From contig CAZVJA010000109.1 of the NCBI GenBank assembly GCA_964626885.1, positions 1-16,594 of the forward strand: 16,594 nt of DNA. Reading direction: 5' to 3'. A program made the translations under genes and the position numbers. Shown here one piece after another: positions 1 to 5,457 of the stretch. The first letter of the stretch is position 1. The number at the start of each line of letters is the position of its first letter. The DNA comes from CAZVJA01 sp964626885. Its GTDB lineage: Bacteria; Planctomycetota; Planctomycetia; Planctomycetales; Planctomycetaceae. The notes below the pieces were generated by a model. That model was not told the DNA's origin. It was given only the letters and a program-made list of their open reading frames with translations, and did no database searches.

Positions 1-15
1 AGTTGTTGACGACTT

Positions 16-336
16 TTGAGACAAGACCGACTGGAGGGAGTGGGACATCTCCTCAACGAATCGCTGGGTGTCCGTACGAATGACGTGCGGCCGAAACTCA
101 GTCCAATTCCGTCTGCCCGTGACGTGGGCCGCCGACCGCTACGCGTCTTCGGGCGGATTGCGATCGACCAGGTGCAACCGGACCCCCAGCAGCCCCGCAC
201 GGAGTTCACCGCGGAATCGCTGACGACGTTGGCCGCGAACATCCAAACCAAGGGCCAGACACGATCCCAGGAGAAAAGGAAACACGATGCTCGCGTGCGA
301 AATCGCCACCATGGCGTCCCCACGTTCCCGCAATAA
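16..336 (+). CDS. ParB-like partition protein, N-terminal fragment
   Basis: This frame opens with a possible TTG start just after an in-frame TGA (7-9). Residues 1-81 look like the N-terminus of planctomycete ParB/Spo0J-type proteins. DRLEGVGHLLNESLGVR is the family-specific start, and IDQVQPDPQQPRTEF leads into the ParB/sulfiredoxin-like nuclease fold, ending at IQTKGQ. Intact ParB proteins continue with a segment like LxPIRVRW, the rest of the CTP/parS-binding N domain and a helix-turn-helix; none of that is present. After codon 81 (base 258) the frame reads the antisense of the neighbouring antiporter and stops at 336. ParB binds parS sites and works with ParA in DNA segregation, but a product this short should not function. 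It is best treated as a broken gene or one side of an assembly join. The family call is firm; the start codon is uncertain because the window begins 15 bases upstream. Confidence 0.7.
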   Translation: MRQDRLEGVGHLLNESLGVRTNDVRPKLSPIPSARDVGRRPLRVFGRIAIDQVQPDPQQPRTEFTAESLTTLAANIQTKGQTRSQEKRKHDARVRNRHHGVPTFPQ

Positions 337-786
337 CCCGGTGTTGAATTCCAGTCCAACGAGGAACATATACAAGATCACGCCGAATTGCGCGATCAAG
401 TGCAGAGACGGAGCGATCTCCGCCGGCAGCAGATACCCATGCGCGGGCGGGCTCAACCATCCCAGGAATGAGGGCCCCAGCATGATCCCCCCGACGATCT
501 CACCGATAACTTTGGGTTGTCCGATCATTCGAAACGCCACACCCAGCAATCGGCCCGCCACAATGACCGCCGCCATCGCCAATAGCACGTGGTACAAATG
601 ATTCGCTTTCTGCGGATCTTCAGCCCGATGGGAGGTCGTTGTACTTACGGAGGAAAGCCCTTGGAGATGAGCTTCGCCGTACTGCCGCACGGCCAGAAAC
701 ACCAGCATGCTGATGAGTATCATCGACACGTAAAACCACCGAAGTCGGTGTTTAGTCGGTGTTGTTTCGTTGAAGTTAGGAGCCAT
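139..786 (-). CDS. Kef-type (CPA2) cation/proton antiporter, truncated after its N-terminal third
   Basis: The ATG at 786 is preferred over an in-frame TTG at 825. The first 181 codons read as a monovalent cation/H+ antiporter of the CPA2 family, an inner-membrane exchanger of K+ or Na+ for protons. There is an extra N-terminal membrane helix (about 17-34) and a polar linker. The family core follows: a helix at about 65-86, the motif GQPKVIGEIVGGIMLGPS (89-106), a helix at about 126-146 containing FLVGLEF, and ISHASIVFPFLLG (162-174). Homology ends near base 244, where the frame enters the antisense of the ParB fragment and stops at 139. Full-length relatives have about ten or more helices and 400-700 residues, so most of the transport domain, including the conserved ion-binding acidic helix, is missing. 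It lies 117 nt downstream of the ceramidase-like gene on the same strand. As written it would not work. The family is clear; substrate specificity is not. Confidence 0.75.
   Translation of the reverse strand: MAPNFNETTPTKHRLRWFYVSMILISMLVFLAVRQYGEAHLQGLSSVSTTTSHRAEDPQKANHLYHVLLAMAAVIVAGRLLGVAFRMIGQPKVIGEIVGGIMLGPSFLGWLSPPAHGYLLPAEIAPSLHLIAQFGVILYMFLVGLEFNTGLLRERGDAMVAISHASIVFPFLLGSCLALGLDVRGQRRQRFRGELRAGLLGVRLHLVDRNPPEDA
244..258. other. Breakpoint between parB-like and antiporter sequence
   Basis: On the + strand this stretch encodes the last ParB-like residues (QTKGQ). On the - strand it encodes the last antiporter-like residues (LALGL). Codon boundaries of the two frames coincide. Left of it the minus frame stops resembling an antiporter; right of it the plus frame stops resembling ParB. 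The breakpoint is therefore inside or next to this block of up to 15 bases, which fits a microhomology-type join or a chimeric contig. Confidence 0.55.
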
Positions 787-903
787 CAACCGACAACTTT
801 CCGTGAATTTATCGGCTGTCTGCAACGTTCATCCCGCTGCATGGTTTGGGAAGTAGATCACCAATCCGTCGTATCTCATTCCGGGGCACGGCCTCGGACT
901 CGA

Positions 904-2376
904 TTAGGGTCGCGTGCCTTCGGTCGCCAGACCATTCAGAAGTTTCAACGCCTCGGCTCGAATCTTCGGTTCCGCGTCCGGGGAAAGGTAACTCGTCCGC
1001 GCCCGCCACGTTTCGTAGCCTCCCCATCCGTGATGTTCGGGCGTCGGCAAATAACCGTTGTAGCCATTCGCCAGCTCAATGGTAAATGTCTTGAGCGGAC
1101 TCTGCTCCTTGAGGGCCAGGCCGGTTTCGACGAATGTTTCGCACGGCGTGGTCGCAATCCCCACATCGCCGATGCGGATCGCCTGCAGCTTGACCTTCAC
1201 CGCAGGCGGGTAGTGCGAAAGCAGTATCGTCTCGCGGGCGTAGATTTCGGGCAGCTTTCCGTAGGGCGGCTCATTCGCCTGCGACAGCATGTGCTTTGCC
1301 TCGTCCACTTCCTTCGGCGTGGGAAGCCGGACACCGAGTTCCATCTCTTCCTCCCGCATTGATAGCGGCACCCAATCCTGCCAGGAGATTTGTTGGTACG
1401 CCTTATGCGCAGCGTCGGCAATGGCGGCTGCCACGAGTCGAATCTGCTCAAACGGCTCGCGGCGCGGCGGGCTGTCGAGCGCGTAATTGACGTTGTTGAT
1501 GTTCCCGCTAGTTCCGTTGGAGAGGATGCCGACGAACGGCGGATCGGCCGACGTCGCCGCCAGCCGCACGCCGATCTGCCGCGCGAACTCGCCGTAGTAG
1601 TCGGCCGACACGCTGTTTCCTGGGACTCCACCCACGTAGTGCAGCGAATAGTTCGCCAGCAGCGCAATCGGCCGGCCGTCGCGCGCCTGCACCGCTAACA
1701 CGAAGACCTGCGGATCGACCGGTCCCGACGGGCGGTCCTTGTTCGGGTTTCCGTGCCCCGGATTCATCTGCACCGTGTCGGTCTTGCCGCCGAAGGGATC
1801 GGTCAACACTGTTCCCTGCTTGACGTGCCAGCGACGATTGAACACCTGGTTCGGCTCATCGACGGTGCTCCAACCGATTTTGGCCGGTTCCAGTTGCGCG
1901 GTTGCTTTCTCGAATCCCTCCGCGATGCGGCCGATGAGGAACTGGCGGTATCCTTCGTCAGGATCGCTTTGAAACACGCCGGTCGAAGTCGGCGCGCTGT
2001 GCGTGTGCGTCGCGGAAATCAGCAGCTGGTTTGCCGGGATGCCGGTCTTCTTTGACGCGAGCGCTTTTGCGGCGTCGAGGATATCGCGCGGCAGCATGCA
2101 GCTATCGCAGACGGCGATCCCGATACGCGTCTTCCCATCGTCCAGCACCAGACAGCGGGCATGCAGTGCATCGTGCGCCTGCGTCGCCTGATTGTCACTC
2201 ATGCTGCCGTTGACGGAGATCGGGAAGCGGGGGGGCGTGATGTCCATCGCGAACGCGCCGGCTCGGAAGGTCTTCTCCTGTTCCGCACCGGGACAATCGC
2301 CATCCGTCAGCACCAGGACGCCAAACATCCCACACAAGGTTACGGTCATCAATTTCAGCAACCTGTTGTTTAGCAT
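904..2376 (-). CDS. Secreted neutral/alkaline ceramidase-like hydrolase
   Basis: The protein has 490 residues. A signal peptide (about 1-31; hydrophobic core 9-24) predicts export. AMDITPP (43-49) is the usual opening of neutral/alkaline non-lysosomal ceramidase domains. ATHTHSAP (122-129) supplies the zinc-ligand histidines H124 and H126, NYSLHYVGG (242-250) a third candidate, H246, and SNGTSGNINNV the glycine/asparagine-rich loop. Near the C-terminus come TPCETFVETG and NGYNGYLPTPEHHGWGGYE, also family features. Characterised neutral ceramidases cleave the amide bond of ceramides and are about 650-750 residues with a C-terminal Ig-like domain; this one stops after the catalytic domain, as many planctomycete members do, so the true substrate may be another N-acylated lipid or amide. 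The ATG at 2376 is supported by GGGAGAG (revcomp of 2381-2387), with its GGAG core 6 nt away. The gene lies 80 nt downstream of the pseudouridine synthase gene. Family call strong, substrate inferred. Confidence 0.85.
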   Translation of the reverse strand: MLNNRLLKLMTVTLCGMFGVLVLTDGDCPGAEQEKTFRAGAFAMDITPPRFPISVNGSMSDNQATQAHDALHARCLVLDDGKTRIGIAVCDSCMLPRDILDAAKALASKKTGIPANQLLISATHTHSAPTSTGVFQSDPDEGYRQFLIGRIAEGFEKATAQLEPAKIGWSTVDEPNQVFNRRWHVKQGTVLTDPFGGKTDTVQMNPGHGNPNKDRPSGPVDPQVFVLAVQARDGRPIALLANYSLHYVGGVPGNSVSADYYGEFARQIGVRLAATSADPPFVGILSNGTSGNINNVNYALDSPPRREPFEQIRLVAAAIADAAHKAYQQISWQDWVPLSMREEEMELGVRLPTPKEVDEAKHMLSQANEPPYGKLPEIYARETILLSHYPPAVKVKLQAIRIGDVGIATTPCETFVETGLALKEQSPLKTFTIELANGYNGYLPTPEHHGWGGYETWRARTSYLSPDAEPKIRAEALKLLNGLATEGTRP

Positions 2377-2456
2377 TCGACTCTCCCGCAGGGCACATGC
2401 ACCGTGAAACCAGAGTTCCAGCCATCAAGCATCCATCATAGAAAGTTCGGCAGTGC

Positions 2457-3194
2457 TCAGAAATGCTCATCCGTCCGCAAGAACCGCCATTGGCCTTCGG
2501 GTAGGCGGCCAAGCATGACCTTTCCGATGCGGACCCGCTTGAGACCGCGCACTTTCAAGCCGACTGCCTCGCACATCCGCCGAATCTGCCGCTTGCGTCC
2601 CTCGACCAGCACGAACCGCAACTGGTCCTGGTTGAGCCATTCGACCTGCGCCGCTTCGAGCGGTTCTCCGTCGAGCGAGAGCCCGTGCCGCAGCAGTTGC
2701 AGGCCTTGCTCGTCCAGGCTTCCTTCGACACGAACAAGATATTCCTTCTCGACGCGCGAGCTCTCGCCGGTGAGGAGTTTCGCGATACGGCCATCCTGCG
2801 TGAAGACAATCAACCCCTGCGAGTCGATGTCGAGCCGGCCGGCCGGCGCGAGTCCCTGAAAGTGGTCGCGCGACAGCTTTGGTCCGGCGGTTCCTGGCGT
2901 TCGGTTGACTTCCGTCAGCAACTCGGCGGCGGGACGATATCCTTTCTCGGGCTGTCCCGAGACATAACCGATCGGCTTATTGAGCAGGATCGTTACCCGC
3001 TCCCGTTGGTTCCGCTCGGCCTCCGCGGCAAGAGCTACTGATTGATACCGGAAGACTTTCGTACCCAGCTCGCTGACCGGTTGGCCGTCCACGATTACCA
3101 GCCCGCGGCGAATGTATTCGTCCGCTTCGCGGCGCGAACAGAGTCCGCGCTCGGCCATCAGCTTGGAAAGGCGAATCGGCTCGTCGTCGCTCAT
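2457..3194 (-). CDS. RluF/RsuA-family 23S rRNA pseudouridine synthase
   Basis: The 245-residue product isomerises a uridine in RNA to pseudouridine. An S4 RNA-binding domain starts almost at the N-terminus (IRLSKLMAERGLCSRREAD, 7-25; to about 55). The catalytic domain has LLNKPIGYVSG (70-80), the active-site motif GRLDIDSQGLIVFTQDG (119-135) with catalytic Asp122, and VEKEYLV (148-154). The C-terminal run EGRKRQIRRMCEAVG (198-212) followed by LPEGQWRFL is closest to E. coli RluF, which modifies U2604 of 23S rRNA and tRNA-Tyr; RluB/RluE-type specificity cannot be excluded. The frame is open further upstream to 3293, but the extra 33 residues do not resemble the family, so I chose the ATG at 3194, where the S4 domain begins. 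No strong Shine-Dalgarno precedes it. A GNAT gene diverges from it across 168 bp. Confidence 0.88.
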   Translation of the reverse strand: MSDDEPIRLSKLMAERGLCSRREADEYIRRGLVIVDGQPVSELGTKVFRYQSVALAAEAERNQRERVTILLNKPIGYVSGQPEKGYRPAAELLTEVNRTPGTAGPKLSRDHFQGLAPAGRLDIDSQGLIVFTQDGRIAKLLTGESSRVEKEYLVRVEGSLDEQGLQLLRHGLSLDGEPLEAAQVEWLNQDQLRFVLVEGRKRQIRRMCEAVGLKVRGLKRVRIGKVMLGRLPEGQWRFLRTDEHF

Positions 3195-3227
3195 AGTTGT
3201 GAGTATACGCAATCGGAATGTTGTTGG

Positions 3228-3258
3228 CATGGGGGGGCCGATCATAAGGAGCCCCATG
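3228..3258. other. Inverted repeat in the rluF-like 5' leader
   Basis: CATGGGG at 3228-3234 and CCCCATG at 3252-3258 are perfect 7-bp inverted arms around a 17-nt spacer, next to a run of seven G (3231-3237). In the minus-strand transcript this would fold as a hairpin about 35 nt before the chosen rluF-like start. It could affect translation or be chance; I know of no matching family. Confidence 0.25.
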
Positions 3259-3299
3259 GTTCGCCTTGCAGAATTGCACCGTGAGAACGACAATTGTTC

Positions 3300-3316
3300 C
3301 GCGCCAACAGGGCGCG
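3300..3316. other. GC-rich hairpin in the divergent rluF-like/GNAT gap
   Basis: CGCGCC (3300-3305) and GGCGCG (3311-3316) pair perfectly around the loop AACAG, 46 nt before the GNAT start codon. An 8-bp palindrome ACAATTGT (3290-3297) lies just upstream. There is no T-tract, so it is unlikely to be an intrinsic terminator. A protein-binding site or leader structure is possible but unproven. Confidence 0.25.
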
Positions 3317-3362
3317 ATCAAACGGTCTCTTCTCCCTGACTTCATACTTTGGGACGGTTCCG

Positions 3363-3830
3363 ATGGCCACGGCGAAGATCGATGTAATCGGGCAGGAAGA
3401 CTTGCCTTTGGTGACGCAATTGTACAACCAGGTGTACCGTCCGCCGCGCGACATTGAGTTCTTCAAGCGACGGTTTCGCGGCAGGTACAATCCGCTGTTG
3501 CTGCTGGCGACTCTGGACGATTTGCCGGTCGGGTTCTTCGCGGGGTTCGAGTTGAAGCCGCTGGTGTTTTTCGCCTGGCTGTATGGAGTCTCGCCGGAAT
3601 TCCGCAGGCAAGGAATTGCGTCGCAGTTGATGGACGCCGTGCACGCCTGGGCTCAGACGCACCAGTATGCGGTCATTCGTTTTGAATGCCACAACCAGCA
3701 CCGGCCGATGCTGCATCTGGCGATCAGCCAGGAATACGACGTCGTGGGAATCCGCTGGGACTCGGACCGGGGCCAGAACCTGGTGATCTTCGAGAAGACC
3801 CTCTCGCACGAGACGACGCCGGAGCGATAG
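3363..3830 (+). CDS. GNAT-family N-acetyltransferase
   Basis: The 155-residue protein has the size of a single GNAT domain, which transfers the acetyl group of acetyl-CoA to an amine. Opening strand and helices (IDVIGQEDLPLVTQLYNQVY, 6-25) are typical. The acetyl-CoA-binding motif A is AWLYGVSPEFRRQGIASQLM (71-90): strand beta-4, then RRQGIA as the pyrophosphate-binding loop and the following helix. RFECHNQHRPMLHLAISQEY (107-126) is motif B, the usual N/Y-containing end of the fold. The substrate (protein N-terminus, lysine or small molecule) cannot be read from the sequence. I chose the ATG at 3363 with GGGACGG shortly upstream; an in-frame TTG at 3294 would add 23 residues without family resemblance. 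It diverges from the rluF-like gene and converges with the DUF1501 gene, the two stop codons being one nucleotide apart, so no separate terminator fits between them. Confidence 0.85.
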   Translation: MATAKIDVIGQEDLPLVTQLYNQVYRPPRDIEFFKRRFRGRYNPLLLLATLDDLPVGFFAGFELKPLVFFAWLYGVSPEFRRQGIASQLMDAVHAWAQTHQYAVIRFECHNQHRPMLHLAISQEYDVVGIRWDSDRGQNLVIFEKTLSHETTPER

Positions 3831-3831
3831 C

Positions 3832-5265
3832 TTACCCCAACTCGCGGATCGGCGAGCCGATCGACAGCGGGTGGTGCTCGTTGAGCAGCGGCGCGAAGTA
3901 GTTCGCTTCGCGGTCGATACCCAAGTGCAGCAGCATCGTCGCGGCGAGATCTCCCGGCGTGACGCCGTTGTCCTTCACGTAGGCCCCCTGTGCGTCGGTC
4001 CGTCCATACACTTGCCCGCCGCGCACTCCGCCGCCGGCCATCAGCACCGTGAAGGCATGCGGCCAATGGTCGCGGCCGGTTACGTCCGTCATGTTGTTCT
4101 GCACAATCCGGCCGATGCGCGGGCTGCGGCCGAATTCTCCCATCACGCAGACGAGCGTCGTTTCCAGCAAGCCCCGCTCGTGCAGGTCGGCGATGAACGC
4201 CGCGAACGCTTGATCGAACGGCGGGACGAGGTGCCCCTTCAGCCGACCGAAGTTGTCGTGATGCGTGTCCCAGAAGGGGGACTGCTTTTCGTATTTCGTT
4301 TCGTCGTCCCAGTTGACGGTGATCAGCGACGTTCCCGCCTCCACAAGGCGGCGCGCCAGGAGGAGGCTCTGCGCGAACTTGTGCGGACCATATGCTTCGC
4401 GGACCTTCGCGGACTCGGCGTTCAGGTCGAAGGCGCCGGAAGCAAGTGAGCCGCCGACCATCTCGAAGGCGGTGTTGTATTGCCCCTCGACCAGATTCGC
4501 CAGCGGGCCGTTGAACGATCGTCCCATCGATTCCATGTCACGCAGCAAACCGCGCCGACGATTCAGGCGATCGGTGTTCACGCCGTCAAGCAGACGCACG
4601 CCCGGCACGTCAAAATTTTTCTGGCTCGGGTCGCTGTCGACCAGGAAGGCGTTGAACTGTTCTCCCATCACGCCGCCGCTCTGTCCCGCGATTCGCATTC
4701 CCTGGCTGGGAAACATGCAATACCACGGAAGGACGATCGACGACGGCAGCCCGCCGCGCGGCTTACCGTAACGCATCACCAGCGCGCTCAAGCTCGGCCA
4801 ATCGTCCGGTGCCAGCGTGTCGGTCGTGCCGGGACGGCGATGCGGGCGCCCCGTCGTCATTTGGCTGCAAGCGGTGCCGTGTACGGGATCATGATGATGC
4901 ATTGACCGCAGCAGACAAATCTTGTCCATCTGCCGGGCCATGTGCGGCAGGTGTTCCGAGACTTGAATGCCGGGCACGTTTGTTTCGACCGGGCGGAACT
5001 CGCCGCGCACATTACTTGGCGCGTTCGGCTTCATATCCCACAGGTCGATGTGGCTGGGCCCGCCGAAGAGAAAGATGAAGACGCAGGACTTCGCGCGTTG
5101 TTTTGGCGCACCAGCCTGATTTTCCTCGCGGGCCAGCGCGGCGGCGCGCAGCCGGGCAAGGTCAAACGATGTCAAACCGAGCAGCCCGAGCCCGCCGGCG
5201 CAAAGCACCTTCCGCCTGCCGGGGGAAGGGGGGCCAAATTCGACAACACCGGGAAACTTCCGCAT
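3832..5265 (-). CDS. DUF1501 secreted protein with twin-arginine leader
   Basis: The product has 477 residues. An N-terminal GRRKVLCAGGLGLLG (16-30) with a twin arginine before a hydrophobic stretch predicts Tat export. The body is DUF1501, an uncharacterised family very abundant in Planctomycetes, distantly related to the alkaline phosphatase/sulfatase superfamily. Seen here are FLFGGPSHIDLWDMKP (65-80), SMHHHDPVHGT (121-131), WDTHHDN, MGEFGRSPRIG and GRDHWPHAFTVLMAGGG, all hallmarks of the family and rich in possible metal ligands. The reaction is unknown. DUF1501 genes usually sit beside a DUF1549/DUF1553 cytochrome-type gene; none is adjacent here. The ATG at 5265 fits the Tat leader and has purine-rich GCGAGAGA before it; a GTG at 5295 would add ten residues. 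It follows the M16 protease gene by 192 nt and converges with the GNAT gene. Confidence 0.88.
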   Translation of the reverse strand: MRKFPGVVEFGPPSPGRRKVLCAGGLGLLGLTSFDLARLRAAALAREENQAGAPKQRAKSCVFIFLFGGPSHIDLWDMKPNAPSNVRGEFRPVETNVPGIQVSEHLPHMARQMDKICLLRSMHHHDPVHGTACSQMTTGRPHRRPGTTDTLAPDDWPSLSALVMRYGKPRGGLPSSIVLPWYCMFPSQGMRIAGQSGGVMGEQFNAFLVDSDPSQKNFDVPGVRLLDGVNTDRLNRRRGLLRDMESMGRSFNGPLANLVEGQYNTAFEMVGGSLASGAFDLNAESAKVREAYGPHKFAQSLLLARRLVEAGTSLITVNWDDETKYEKQSPFWDTHHDNFGRLKGHLVPPFDQAFAAFIADLHERGLLETTLVCVMGEFGRSPRIGRIVQNNMTDVTGRDHWPHAFTVLMAGGGVRGGQVYGRTDAQGAYVKDNGVTPGDLAATMLLHLGIDREANYFAPLLNEHHPLSIGSPIRELG

Positions 5266-5457
5266 GGCTCTCTCGCTGACGGAGATTTCTCCCACCTTAT
5301 CCTGGTCTCACGAGGTCAACGACCCAGCGATTTTCTTGAATTCAGCCTACTTTTTGACGGCAGTGAACGCAAGATCTCTCGTGGACTTCTCTCTTATCGG
5401 CCTTTTGCCGCTGCTCGGTCAAGTTCCAGATTCGCCGAGCCCGATTCCGTGGCCTCT

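Noticed and set aside
3195..3293. 33-residue N-terminal extension of the RluF-like protein
   Set aside because: The S4 domain of this family begins right after the ATG at 3194, and the upstream residues do not resemble relatives.
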